Positions 23,301 to 32,504 of a DNA stretch of 64,000 nucleotides are shown in pieces. The notes beneath the pieces were generated by a model that was not told the DNA's origin, ran no database searches, and saw nothing but the letters and a program-made list of their open reading frames with translations. This stretch comes from Pseudoalteromonas aurantia 208 (GTDB taxonomy: Bacteria > Pseudomonadota > Gammaproteobacteria > Enterobacterales > Alteromonadaceae). Where the stretch lies: contig NZ_AQGV01000012.1 in assembly GCF_014858725.1 (NCBI RefSeq), positions 620,001 through 684,000 of the forward strand, in the 5' to 3' direction. The stretch's first letter is position 1, and the number at the start of each line of letters is the position of its first letter. A program made the position numbers and the translations under genes.

Positions 23301-26300
23301 ATGAAACGTCACGGATCATCTGATCAAAAACGCGGTGCGAGAAAATCTCCCGCAGCCAGCAAAAAAAAGGCAAATAACGCCAATAAAGTTAAAAATAAGT
23401 TACCAAAAATTCAGCAAGATCACGCAAAAGCAGCGCAGTTTATCGCTGAGGCGGTAAAGAGCATCAAAGCGTCAGGTGCAATTGTGCAGCCCGACTCCAT
23501 TGAACCTGTATTGGCTCAATTGGCGAAGTTTAATGTGAACCAGCTCATGCTTGACAATGGTAACGTGCTCAAAAAGCAATTGGCAAATTTGAGTAGGGTG
23601 GCTGTCAGTAACTCTGGTGATAATGGCGCTGTTGAATTGATAAAGACGCAGAAAAAGTCAGCGCAAGGCGAGGCTGATACGGCTAATAATATTGCGGCAA
23701 ATGAGCTTGCGGTACAAGTAGGTAAAGGTGGCAACTTATCAGAGGTTATTTTTGGATTGAGTCAGCATATTGAGGGGCTTGATTTTGGGCAGTTTCAGCA
23801 AGTTATAAAGCAAGACTTATCAAGTTTAACGCAAGCAATTCCAGAGATAAGTAACTCAATAGATGTTACGGGGCTAACTGATGTATTGTCGCAGCACAGT
23901 GCGAAGTTTGCAGCCAGTGATAGCGAGAAAGCACTTTCTCAACAGCTGGATTTATTGACCTCGACAGCGCCACATATTTTAGATGCGTTGAATATGCCGC
24001 AAATGAGCGACTCACTCAAAACGGGGCTGGCGACTTTTAATCAGTTAGATATTTCAGGCATGATGGATGGTGACTTGTCGAGCTTAACGGCGACAGCACC
24101 ACAAGTGCTAGAGCATATGGGATTTGGCCAAGCTGCCAATGTAGTTGGTAAGGCACTTCCAGTACTAGATAAGTTAGACGCTGGCGCAGTTTTGCAGGGC
24201 GATTTAAGCTCTTTGGCAGATGCAGCTCCCGCTGCACTTGATGCGTTAAACATGCCGCAAGCGGCACAAACAATCGAGAACATGTTACCTGCATTAAACA
24301 GCATTGATATCGGTGCCGTTATGCAAGGCGATTTAAGCTCGCTAAAAGATGCGGCACCAGCGCTCATTAAAGCCGTTGATATTGATGCCTTGAATCAATC
24401 AATAGCACAGAATATTCCAGCACTTGCCCAGCTCGACTTAGCGGGGGCAGTAGAGGGTGACTTAAGCAGTTTATTAAATACAGCGCCAGACATTTTACGT
24501 ACTGCGAATTTAGGTGGCGCTGCAGATGCGATACAAACTGCGATGCCGGCCCTGCAGCAGTTAGACATGAAAGGGTTAATGACTGGCGACTTAAACTCGC
24601 TTAAAGATGTCGCCCCTGAGTTAATTAAGACGCTTGATTTAGAGGGTATACATAATTCTATTACACAAAAAATCCCTGCGCTGGAGCAATTAGATTTAGT
24701 GGGCGTGGCACAAGGTGACTTGACGAGTCTACTTGATACCGCGCCAGATATGCTGCGTTCAGCTAATTTGGGCGGCGCAGCAGATGCAATTCAAGCGGCT
24801 TTGCCTGCACTTAAACAGCTAGACCCAACAGGGATAATGAATGGGGATTTGACCTCATTGATGGACGCTGGTCCTCAGGCACTTAGAGCATTTGGCTTAG
24901 GCGAGGCAGCGGATAAGTTTAGCGACGCGCTCCCAGCACTGAAACAGCTTGATATGAAGGGTATTGCCAGTGGTGATATTTCGACGTTACTGGATGCCGG
25001 ACCTGGGGTATTAAAGACCTTGGGTTTAGATGGTGCTGCCGGTGTTATGGAAGCGGCATTGCCTGCTTTAAAGCAGTTAGATGTAAAAGGGATTATGGGT
25101 GGAGACCTTGATTCTTTATTAAATGCAGGGCCTGATTTACTCAATGCGTTTGGGTTTGATGGTGCAGCTTCATTTATGCAAGATCATGCGGCGACATTAG
25201 CAAAGCTGGATTTTAAAGGGATCGTCAAAGGTGACTTATCGTCATTAACGGGCGCTTTACCCGATTTATTGGATGGGTTTGGCTTAGGTGGTATCACGGA
25301 TATGTTTTCAAATGGTGAAGCAGAGTCTGACTTTGCAGCACCTGAAGAAGAAGAGAAAAAACCTAAAAAGCGTAAGAATAAAGGCAATAAAAGAGGCAAT
25401 AGACGCTCTCGCAAAAACAGAGGGAATAAAGGTCGCTCAACTTACCAAAATGATAATGTTGCAGACGAAAAACAAGTGCCAAAGAGCAATAAAAAGCCTT
25501 GGGCTAAAGACTCAACTACAGACGCTAAGACACAGCTAAAAGCGAAGTCTAGAGCAAAGCCGAAGTTATCGATTATTGAGGGCGGATTATCAGAGACTGA
25601 GCAAAATAGAAAAGTAAGTAAAAGCCGTACCAAGGCAAGTGCTACCAAATTGGGTAAACCAATTGCAGCGAATGATCCTATTTTCAGTAAGTCGGTAAAA
25701 AGAGGCTTTAAAGGCAAAGGGTTAATTAAAGGTATCACAAGAAGCCCATTTGGTAAGCTATTTGGCAAATTAGCAGCGCCTGTAACGGCGGTAATGGGGG
25801 CGATGGATGTCGCGTCAACTTTATCAGATGATAGCTTAACGAAAAAAGAAAAGTCACAGCAAGTTGGACAAGCCGCTGGAGGTGCAGGTGGCGCACTTGC
25901 GGGCGCTGCTGCCGGGGCTGCAATTGGGTCGGTTATTCCTGTATTTGGCACGGCCATTGGTGGCATCGTGGGTGGTGCATTAGGCGCGTTCGGTGGTGAA
26001 TCGTTAGGCGGCATGTTAGGTGGGTGGTTTGGCAATACGCTAGATGACTCTGACAGTAAAGCACAAGAGCGAAAAAGCAGTAAAGCCGATACTCGTGCCA
26101 GTGAATTAGCCAATACTGAAACGACAAGCAGCTCAGTAATAGCACAAGGTGACTCATCTAAAGCGCACAATACGATGCCCACAGTAAGTAAAAAAGGCGG
26201 TGTATTTAGCAAGATAATGGCAAGTCCAGTCACAAAAATACTGGGTGCTACAGGTATTGGTGCGGCATCAAATGCGCTTGGTGGTTTAATCGGGAGTTTA

Positions 26301-27074
26301 TTTGCTGATACACCATCAAAAAGTGAGGAGCATTCAAAGGAGGGTGTAAACACTGCTTCAGGTGCTACGACACAGTCAGGTAGCTACATAAGTACTTCGT
26401 TAGATTACGTAAAAAATAATGTCATTAATGAAGCGAATATGTTTGCCGGCATGGCTGCAGAGATGGAAAAAAACGCGGGTATTAATAATGGTCCGATGAA
26501 TAAGTTATCGGCTGTAGGCACTAACGCCGGACGTATACTCAATGGGCACACGATATTAAAAGCTGCAAATGATGATTCACTATCATTAAAGCAAAAAGCA
26601 ATCACTATGGGTGGTACAGCAGCAGGTTGGGGAGCCAGTGAATGGGTCTCGAACAAAATGGGTAAATCGAAAAATGGTGCTATACGCATGCTCGCACCAG
26701 TTGCTGGGTATGCAACCAATGCGGTTGTGGGGGCATTAGGTGGTGGCCTCTCTGGCTTGTTGGTTGATACATTATTTGGAAAAGATAAGGTGAGTGAAGT
26801 CGATTCACCTAAATTAATCGATGGCACAGCGACTAAAGGCAATACTTTAAACATCAAATCGTTGGCACCAACCAGCACGCACACATCAACGGTACAATCA
26901 GGTAAAACGCCAGTCAGTGGCGGCAGTGTTACGGTCAATGCCAACATTACCGTCAATACTACGCCTGGCATGTCTGCAGTTGAAATTGCAGAACAGATAA
27001 AACAGGTACTTGAACAACAACAATTGCAAGCGCAACGTGATTTGCGTACTCGTTATATTGATGAGGTAGCTTAA
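23301..27074 (+). CDS. Tail tape measure protein with 43-residue tandem repeats
   Basis: A 1257-aa protein from ATG 23301 (MKRHGSSDQKRGARK; AGG nearby); an upstream GTG at 23247 is less likely. Residues 1-40 are very basic. Residues ~215-665 form about eleven to twelve 43-aa repeats on the pattern GDLSSL-x-x-(A/T)(A/G)P...(L/M)PAL-x-x-(L/I)D. A Lys/Arg-rich segment follows (KKPKKRKNKGNKRGNRRSRK), then Gly/Ala-rich hydrophobic stretches (GAAAGAAIGSVIPVFGTAI) that could enter a membrane. The C-terminus ends in a helical EIAEQIKQVLEQQQLQ stretch. Position between E and U fixes its role as tail-length ruler. It overlaps U at TAATG. Confidence 0.85.
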   Translation: MKRHGSSDQKRGARKSPAASKKKANNANKVKNKLPKIQQDHAKAAQFIAEAVKSIKASGAIVQPDSIEPVLAQLAKFNVNQLMLDNGNVLKKQLANLSRVAVSNSGDNGAVELIKTQKKSAQGEADTANNIAANELAVQVGKGGNLSEVIFGLSQHIEGLDFGQFQQVIKQDLSSLTQAIPEISNSIDVTGLTDVLSQHSAKFAASDSEKALSQQLDLLTSTAPHILDALNMPQMSDSLKTGLATFNQLDISGMMDGDLSSLTATAPQVLEHMGFGQAANVVGKALPVLDKLDAGAVLQGDLSSLADAAPAALDALNMPQAAQTIENMLPALNSIDIGAVMQGDLSSLKDAAPALIKAVDIDALNQSIAQNIPALAQLDLAGAVEGDLSSLLNTAPDILRTANLGGAADAIQTAMPALQQLDMKGLMTGDLNSLKDVAPELIKTLDLEGIHNSITQKIPALEQLDLVGVAQGDLTSLLDTAPDMLRSANLGGAADAIQAALPALKQLDPTGIMNGDLTSLMDAGPQALRAFGLGEAADKFSDALPALKQLDMKGIASGDISTLLDAGPGVLKTLGLDGAAGVMEAALPALKQLDVKGIMGGDLDSLLNAGPDLLNAFGFDGAASFMQDHAATLAKLDFKGIVKGDLSSLTGALPDLLDGFGLGGITDMFSNGEAESDFAAPEEEEKKPKKRKNKGNKRGNRRSRKNRGNKGRSTYQNDNVADEKQVPKSNKKPWAKDSTTDAKTQLKAKSRAKPKLSIIEGGLSETEQNRKVSKSRTKASATKLGKPIAANDPIFSKSVKRGFKGKGLIKGITRSPFGKLFGKLAAPVTAVMGAMDVASTLSDDSLTKKEKSQQVGQAAGGAGGALAGAAAGAAIGSVIPVFGTAIGGIVGGALGAFGGESLGGMLGGWFGNTLDDSDSKAQERKSSKADTRASELANTETTSSSVIAQGDSSKAHNTMPTVSKKGGVFSKIMASPVTKILGATGIGAASNALGGLIGSLFADTPSKSEEHSKEGVNTASGATTQSGSYISTSLDYVKNNVINEANMFAGMAAEMEKNAGINNGPMNKLSAVGTNAGRILNGHTILKAANDDSLSLKQKAITMGGTAAGWGASEWVSNKMGKSKNGAIRMLAPVAGYATNAVVGALGGGLSGLLVDTLFGKDKVSEVDSPKLIDGTATKGNTLNIKSLAPTSTHTSTVQSGKTPVSGGSVTVNANITVNTTPGMSAVEIAEQIKQVLEQQQLQAQRDLRTRYIDEVA
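23943..25300 (+). repeat. In-frame 129-bp tandem repeats in tape measure gene
   Basis: Ten GD(L/I)-x-(S/T)L-type unit starts are spaced by 43 codons, preceded by one or two degenerate units (QLDLLTSTAPHILDALNMP). Units are diverged at the DNA level but strictly in phase, with almost no change of length. Confidence 0.8.
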
Positions 27075-27520
27075 TGGAAAAAGTAGGTAATGCATCACAT
27101 ATGATGCAGTTAGGTAAGTTTAAATTTTCTGTTGGAGGCGCTGCTTTTGACAACTTAAAGTTTAATACGGATTACCGCTGGAAAACACAGGAATCGCAAA
27201 CAGAAAATAGCAGCCCCGCAATGCAGTTTGTGGGGATAGGAGATCAAACGCTTAGCTTGACGGGGACAATATATCCTCAGCTGGTGAAAGATGGTCTTAC
27301 CCAAATTGATAGTATGCGAGCAGAGGCAATGACTCAGCTACCACTCAAACTTACCTATGTGCAAGCAAGTGGTAAGTCAGATCCCAGTGTTGGTCGTGTT
27401 TTGGGCAATTGGATCATTATGTCAATCAGTGAAGATCGAACGTTGTTTTTGAATGATGGTATTCCAAGAGAAATTAAGTTCTCGATGGAATTAAAGCGTC
27501 ATGATGCAAACACTAAATAA
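27074..27520 (+). CDS. Tail protein U (P2 gpU family)
   Basis: A 148-aa protein, MEKVGNASHMMQLGKFKFSV, coupled to the tape measure by a TAATG overlap. MQFVGIGDQTLSLTGTIYPQ and GRVLGNWIIMSISEDRTLFL (about residues 50-70 and 95-130), then GIPREIKFSMELKR, are typical gpU features. Family length is 140-160 aa. gpU takes part in tail tip and baseplate hub assembly. Confidence 0.9.
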   Translation: MEKVGNASHMMQLGKFKFSVGGAAFDNLKFNTDYRWKTQESQTENSSPAMQFVGIGDQTLSLTGTIYPQLVKDGLTQIDSMRAEAMTQLPLKLTYVQASGKSDPSVGRVLGNWIIMSISEDRTLFLNDGIPREIKFSMELKRHDANTK

Positions 27521-27532
27521 TGAGGTGTGCCA

Positions 27533-27754
27533 ATGAATGAGAACGGGGTAACGTATATCACCCGAGATGGAGATTGCTTAGATAATATCTGTTGGCGCCA
27601 TTATGGACGCAGCAGCGGAATGGTTGAGCTCGTTTTAGAGGCGAACCACGGGCTTGCGGAAAAAGGCGCGATTTACTGTGAAAATATCGCCATCTTCTTG
27701 CCTGAAGTGATCACAAAACCGATTTCAGATAACGTCATTAATATATGGGATTGA
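27533..27754 (+). CDS. Tail protein X (P2 gpX, LysM-like)
   Basis: A 73-aa protein starting MNENGVTYITRDGDCLDNIC, with AGGTG upstream; a GTG at 27527 is the alternative. The family hallmark W(R)HYGR is present at about residues 21-26, followed by VLEANHGLAEKG. gpX is a small LysM-like hub protein. Gene order U-X-D is as in R-type pyocin clusters. Confidence 0.9.
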   Translation: MNENGVTYITRDGDCLDNICWRHYGRSSGMVELVLEANHGLAEKGAIYCENIAIFLPEVITKPISDNVINIWD

Positions 27755-27764
27755 GGAGAAAAAG

Positions 27765-28775
27765 ATGAATTTACAACCTCAGTTTTCAATTAAAGCAAAT
27801 GGCAATGAGGTGGCAGAGCGGCTACGAGACCGAATGGTCGAGGTGCGTGTAAGTTTGAAAACGGGGTTGCAAAGTGATGCATGCTACGTACGATTTGATA
27901 ACCTCGGAACAGCACCAATACAAAACCCTAAGCCGACCGATATTGTTGAAATTGCCATGGGATATAAAAATGGTGCGGCCGATAAAGCGGCCAAACTTAT
28001 TCCTTTAGGATCATTTGAAGTGGGGGAATATAGCGTATCAGGGCCGATTCGTTCACTTGAGTTGTTTGGCAATAAAGTGCTCTGGCAGACAGGGTTGAAA
28101 GCACCAAAGCAAAAATCGTGGCCTGCTGATCCTAATACGCCACAAAAGCTTGGGGATCTCGTCTCCGATATTGCCTCGGAACATGGCTTAGACCCAAAGG
28201 TTGGTGCGCAGTTTAGTACCATAGAGTTACCGCATATTGAACAAAGTGAAAGTGATTTACAGCTATTAAGTAAATTGGCTGAGCAGTACGATGCTATTTT
28301 GAAAATTGCCCAAGATAAATTGATATTTATGGGCAGAGGGACGGGAAAATCGTTATCAGGAAAGCCGTTAAAAGAAGTGGATATTGACGTAAGCCAGATA
28401 CTATCTTGGCATTTTACGGAAGATGCCTATCGTGCTGTTGGGGAAGTTAAAGCCTATTTTTATGATATGAATGAGGCGATGCGCAAACCAGTAACAGCTG
28501 GGAGCGGTCAGCCTGCAATCGTATTGCCCTATGTATACGCCAATAAAGCATATGCAACACAAGCAGCGATGGCTAAACATGGAAGACTTAATCGCGCAGC
28601 TAAGTCAATTAGAGCCAAGGTGATAGGGGCTCCTGCCATTGGCGCAGGTGCGGTGGTGAATATACTCAACACTGACACATTGGCAGATGGTAAATGGTAT
28701 GTCAGTGAGGTCGATCACATCATCAATAGTGAAGGGTTCGCATCTTATTTATTGTGCGAGCAAGTTCGTCGCTAA
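27765..28775 (+). CDS. Baseplate hub protein D (P2 gpD, late control family)
   Basis: A 336-aa protein, MNLQPQFSIKANGNEVAERL. The phage late-control D family fold is recognisable: AACYVRF-like N-terminus (DACYVRFDNLG), DIVEIAMGY, PHIEQSESDLQLLSKLAEQY near residue 155, and the C-terminal KWYVSEVDH. It is related to the N-terminal hub of VgrG/gp27. It is the last tail gene; no lysis or regulatory gene follows before the MITE at 28831. Confidence 0.9.
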   Translation: MNLQPQFSIKANGNEVAERLRDRMVEVRVSLKTGLQSDACYVRFDNLGTAPIQNPKPTDIVEIAMGYKNGAADKAAKLIPLGSFEVGEYSVSGPIRSLELFGNKVLWQTGLKAPKQKSWPADPNTPQKLGDLVSDIASEHGLDPKVGAQFSTIELPHIEQSESDLQLLSKLAEQYDAILKIAQDKLIFMGRGTGKSLSGKPLKEVDIDVSQILSWHFTEDAYRAVGEVKAYFYDMNEAMRKPVTAGSGQPAIVLPYVYANKAYATQAAMAKHGRLNRAAKSIRAKVIGAPAIGAGAVVNILNTDTLADGKWYVSEVDHIINSEGFASYLLCEQVRR

Positions 28776-29420
28776 TCAGCTCTGCTGGACTCTACAGAAT
28801 AAATCCCGTGCTAACTGAATATATTTAGTTAACCTCAGGTTTGGATAAGGGTTTTGGAATAGAAAATGTTTTGAAAACAAACTTACGTCCAATCCAAGGA
28901 TGATATTTTGTTCAATATCAAGGCGCTTTTATACAGTAATAGCGGGCTATGACAAATGAAAGCAACGCCGAGAGTGAGAAAAATAGCTTCATTGGGCAAA
29001 TTCGCTTATCCAGAGCTGAGGTTAGTTAGCACGGCTTTGGGCAAGTATTAGTTTGCATGTTCACTAACTATTAATTTTTAACTGTTTTTTTATGCAAAAA
29101 ACAACCGGGTAGGTTGCTAAAAATCACTCTTTTTAGGCCAACAAGCCCTCATAAATTACTCAACAGCAAAAAGGCTGAACGCAATGTTAAGCATTTTTTG
29201 TATCTAAATTATGATGCTTTATGACATTTTTTGTAAAGCAAATAACCTTCTTCTATAACCCTACCTAGACACTCCTTTCTCCATATGGGCTATCCTCGCT
29301 TGCAAAAGCGGGCTCTGGCCTCCTTCCTACATTTTTGTATCTCGTGCTGTGAGAGTTAATATGTTCAGCGCAAAATTATGTACCTAGTAATTATGTACTT
29401 AATAACTGCGTACTTAATAA
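28776..29420. other. Junction between tail cluster and chromosomal genes
   Basis: It contains MITE copy 3 (28831-29023) and the 15-bp tandem repeats (29374-29433). No gene is credible, and no integrase or tRNA-type attachment site was seen. Confidence 0.55.
28831..29023 (+). mobile_element. MITE-like element, copy 3 (full length)
   Basis: About 193 bp, same orientation and ends as copy 1. The central hairpin has decayed (ATACAGTAATAGC against CTATGACAAATG). AGTT occurs directly on both sides (before AACCTC and after GAGGTT), a possible 4-bp target duplication. It lies 55 bp past the last tail gene. Confidence 0.75.
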
Positions 29421-29433
29421 TTATGCGCTTAAT
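29374..29433. repeat. Four 15-bp tandem repeats at 3' end of transporter gene
   Basis: The units AATTATGTACCTAGT, AATTATGTACTTAAT, AACTGCGTACTTAAT and AATTATGCGCTTAAT are contiguous. The last one supplies the final codons and stop of the minus-strand transporter gene. Confidence 0.7.
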
Positions 29434-30317
29434 AATACAGCCACACCAAAGAACGCGAATACCCCGCCTATAATCATATTTCGAGTGATCACTTCTTTTT
29501 TTATCAAAGCCAATGTCATGACCATTAACGGTGCGGTGGCTAGCAGAGTTTGCGCGATAGCTGGGTCGGTATATTTGACCGCACCAAGTTGTAACCATAG
29601 GCCGATAAAAGTGCCAAAGAATACCGCAACGATCAGCCATTTCTTATTACTGATCCCGCTCAGCTTCACAGCTTGATTAATGCTGTGATCCTTCAAAAAT
29701 ACAACCAGCATAGCAACTGTCATGGTGCCTGAAAATAAACGGATCATAGCTGCCCATAAACTGCTCGTTGCCTCATCTGCCATTCCTGCCTTAGACATGA
29801 CCATTCCGGCTGCTTGACACGCGGCTGCCAGTAGCGCAAAGCACACCCCAATTTTGTATTTTTTCTTATCAAGAGGAGGCAATTTTATACGTGGTTTAAT
29901 CGCTAAGATGACGCCTATTGTGGTAACAATAATACCGGTCCATGCCATGGCATTTAAATAGGTGCCTAGTATTAAAATGTTGAGTATGCCAGTGATGGCG
30001 GGTGCCATAGATTCAATCACTAATGTTCTTGCTGGACCTATATTTCTCAGGGCTGCAAAATACGCACTATCTCCCACTGCAATTCCAATTACGCCACTGG
30101 CAACTAACCATATCCATGCATTTATTTCACTGGGTATGGCACTATCTTGCAGTAGCACTAGGCTAATACACATCATGGTGCAGGCCATTACGCCTTTACT
30201 TATGTTTAATTCTAGCGGTGATAAAGAGTGACTAAAACGCTTGTAGATGACTGTTGAACTTGCCCATACCATTGCAGCACTGATAGCTGCAATTTCTCCT
30301 AATCCCACACCCAACAT
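29421..30317 (-). CDS. EamA/DMT-family transporter
   Basis: A 298-aa inner-membrane protein with about ten hydrophobic segments and two internally similar halves (first half with YFAALRNIGPARTLVIESMA, second with AQTLLATAPLMVMTLALI), as expected for two EamA domains. The start is supported by AAGGACA upstream on the minus strand. It diverges from metA, and a MetJ-like operator lies in the shared 169-bp region, so it may export or import a methionine-related metabolite. The substrate is not deducible from sequence. Confidence 0.8.
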   Translation of the reverse strand: MLGVGLGEIAAISAAMVWASSTVIYKRFSHSLSPLELNISKGVMACTMMCISLVLLQDSAIPSEINAWIWLVASGVIGIAVGDSAYFAALRNIGPARTLVIESMAPAITGILNILILGTYLNAMAWTGIIVTTIGVILAIKPRIKLPPLDKKKYKIGVCFALLAAACQAAGMVMSKAGMADEATSSLWAAMIRLFSGTMTVAMLVVFLKDHSINQAVKLSGISNKKWLIVAVFFGTFIGLWLQLGAVKYTDPAIAQTLLATAPLMVMTLALIKKEVITRNMIIGGVFAFFGVAVLLSA

Positions 30318-30398
30318 CTGTTGTCCTTATATTTACTGAATTGTTTGTCATTTTTTTGATTATTACAACTTCAGGCAAAGAAACAATCAAATAAAGTA

Positions 30399-30422
30399 TA
30401 AATGTTTAGACGTCTGTACATC
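30399..30422 (+). promoter_or_regulatory. MetJ operator (tandem met boxes) upstream of metA
   Basis: AGACGTCT at 30407-30414 is a perfect met box. It is flanked in phase by AAATGTTT (30399-30406) and GTACATCT (30415-30422), each 5 of 8 matches. MetJ binds two or more adjacent 8-bp boxes. A TATAAA -10-like hexamer (30396-30401) abuts the boxes. This predicts methionine/SAM repression of metA-metH and perhaps of the divergent transporter. Confidence 0.75.
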
Positions 30423-30486
30423 TAGAGGTTGAAATTTCTGTGGTTGTGGTCATAATAACAAGGTATCTTAAACTCAGGAGAAGCGT

Positions 30487-31434
30487 GTGCCGATCACCGT
30501 CAAAGACGAATTACCTGCTATTGTGCAATTGCGTCAAGAAAACGTGTTTGTAATGCCAAAAAGTCGTGCGAAGTCGCAAGAAATTAGACCTATGCGGTTG
30601 GCAATTCTAAACTTGATGCCTAACAAGGTAGAAACCGAAGTACAGTTTATTCGTTTATTGGCCAACTCTCCTTTACAAGTCAATGTTGACCTATTGCGTT
30701 TAGATACGCACCGAAGCTCTGAAAACTCAGAGCAACACCTAGATATGTTTTATCGTTATTTTTCAGATGTGAAGAATCAAAATTATGATGCTTTAATTGT
30801 GACTGGTGCACCCCTCGCGCATCTTGAATATGAAGACGTAACGTATTGGAATGAACTACAAGTATTTTTTGATTGGGCTGAAGGTCATGTGACATCGACG
30901 TTGTTCTCGTGTTGGGCAGCTCATGCAGGGTTATTTCATCATCATGGTTTAAAGCGAGTGCTGAAAAAGAATAAACTCTGTGGGGTGTTTAAACATCGTT
31001 GTTATTTTGAACATGGTGCGTTGACCCGAGGTTTTGACGATGAGTTTGTCGTACCACACTCACGGTATGGCCACATAGATGAAGAGAAAATACGCCAAAC
31101 TGAGGATCTCATTACGTTGGCTGGTTCAGAAAGGGTTGGTGCGTATTTGGTTAAAAACCAATCTGGAAGTCAAGTGTACTTAACGGGTCATCCTGAGTAT
31201 GATGCAGATACACTGCAAAAAGAATATAGGCGTGACCTCGAAAAAGGCCCTGATGCCGCAATGCCTGAAGGATATTTTCCAGATAACAATGCAGATAAAA
31301 CACCTTCAAAAACGTGGCAAAGCCATGCCTTTTTGTTATTCTCAAATTGGTTAAACTACTATGTTTACCAAACCACACCGTATGATATTAATCTCGTTAG
31401 CCAAGATGTAAGGACTAACAACTATGCCGAATAA
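30487..31434 (+). CDS. metA: Homoserine O-succinyltransferase (MetA/HTS family)
   Basis: A 315-aa enzyme using a GTG start with AGGAGA upstream. It acylates homoserine, the first committed step of methionine synthesis. The catalytic Cys lies in [10 protein letters not shown] and the His/Glu pair in TGHPEYD; NLMPNK near residue 42 is also a family signature. Acyl donor choice (succinyl- or acetyl-CoA) cannot be settled by eye. It overlaps the next gene by 11 bases, so metA and the methionine synthase genes form one operon behind a MetJ operator. Confidence 0.93.
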   Translation: MPITVKDELPAIVQLRQENVFVMPKSRAKSQEIRPMRLAILNLMPNKVETEVQFIRLLANSPLQVNVDLLRLDTHRSSENSEQHLDMFYRYFSDVKNQNYDALIVTGAPLAHLEYEDVTYWNELQVFFDWAEGHVTSTLFSCWAAHAGLFHHHGLKRVLKKNKLCGVFKHRCYFEHGALTRGFDDEFVVPHSRYGHIDEEKIRQTEDLITLAGSERVGAYLVKNQSGSQVYLTGHPEYDADTLQKEYRRDLEKGPDAAMPEGYFPDNNADKTPSKTWQSHAFLLFSNWLNYYVYQTTPYDINLVSQDVRTNNYAE

Positions 31435-32494
31435 TTTACCGCAGAATAAAAGTATCGCTTTAGCCGAGGCGATGAAAAATCGTATTTTGATCCTTGATGG
31501 TGCAATGGGGACCATGATCCAAGAATTCAAATTTGAGGAACAAGACTATCGTGGTGAGCGCTTTAAAGATTGGCATGTGTTGATCAAAGGTAATAACGAT
31601 TTATTAAGCCTGACTAAGCCAAATGTGATCAGAGATATACACAGCCAGTTTTTAGCTGCTGGTGCAGATATTATTGAAACCAATACATTTAATGCCACGA
31701 CTATTTCGATGGATGATTACGAGATGGCAAGTCTTAGTCGTGAAATTAATATAGAGTCGGCTAAATTGGCAAGAGCGGTGTGTGATGAGTTTACAGCACA
31801 AAACCCCAATAAACCGCGTTATGTTGCAGGTGTACTAGGGCCGACTTCAAAAACATGTTCAATTTCACCAGACGTTAACGATCCGGGTTATCGTAATATC
31901 ACCTTTGACAAATTAGTTGCAGCGTATGTCGAGTCAACGCTCGCCCTTATTGAAGGTGGGGCAGATCTCATATTAATAGAAACTATTTTTGATACGCTCA
32001 ATGCAAAAGCGGCATCATACGCGGTAGAAGAAGCGTTTGAACAAGCGGACGTAACCTTACCTGTTATGATATCAGGCACTATCACAGATGCATCAGGGCG
32101 TACTTTATCTGGCCAAACAACGGAAGCATTTTACAACTCTATTCGCCATATTAAGCCCATTTCAATTGGCTTAAATTGCGCGTTAGGACCCGATCTATTA
32201 CGTCAGTATGTTGTCGAGTTATCGCGAGTGTGTGAGACATTTACATCGGTTCACCCGAATGCCGGTTTGCCCAATGAATTTGGTGAGTATGATTTAGAAG
32301 CAGATGAGATGGCGAAAGAAATTATTGATTGGGGAAAGGAAGGTTACATTAATATTGTTGGCGGATGTTGTGGCACCACACCTGCGCATATCAAAGCCTT
32401 TGCTGATGGTCTCGAGCATGTAGCTCCGCGGCCATTACCAGAGTTAGACGTGCGTATGCGTTTGGCTGGTCTTGAAGCCTGTAATCTGAATTAG
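31424..32494 (+). CDS. metH: Methionine synthase, homocysteine-binding subunit (MetH N-terminal module)
   Basis: A 356-aa protein corresponding to the first module of MetH. Signatures: [11 protein letters not shown] near residue 23, [12 protein letters not shown] near residue 82, and the zinc-site cysteines in GLNCALGPD and GGCCGTTP. It ends after the barrel. The rest of MetH is a separate gene 10 bp downstream in another frame, with its own ribosome site. It would transfer the methyl group to homocysteine when complexed with the cobalamin subunit. Confidence 0.9.
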   Translation: MPNNLPQNKSIALAEAMKNRILILDGAMGTMIQEFKFEEQDYRGERFKDWHVLIKGNNDLLSLTKPNVIRDIHSQFLAAGADIIETNTFNATTISMDDYEMASLSREINIESAKLARAVCDEFTAQNPNKPRYVAGVLGPTSKTCSISPDVNDPGYRNITFDKLVAAYVESTLALIEGGADLILIETIFDTLNAKAASYAVEEAFEQADVTLPVMISGTITDASGRTLSGQTTEAFYNSIRHIKPISIGLNCALGPDLLRQYVVELSRVCETFTSVHPNAGLPNEFGEYDLEADEMAKEIIDWGKEGYINIVGGCCGTTPAHIKAFADGLEHVAPRPLPELDVRMRLAGLEACNLN

Positions 32495-32504
32495 GAAGTC
32501 GTCA

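Noticed and set aside
25442..26353. A 303-aa minus-strand open frame inside the tape measure gene
   Set aside because: It is antisense to a well-supported gene in biased sequence, with a Pro/Ala/Leu composition typical of antisense frames and no motif.
14818..28775. Extracellular contractile injection system such as the Pseudoalteromonas MAC arrays
   Set aside because: Gene content is P2-like (E/E', U, X, D). No AAA+ ATPase, second tube paralogue or AFP-type baseplate genes were seen.
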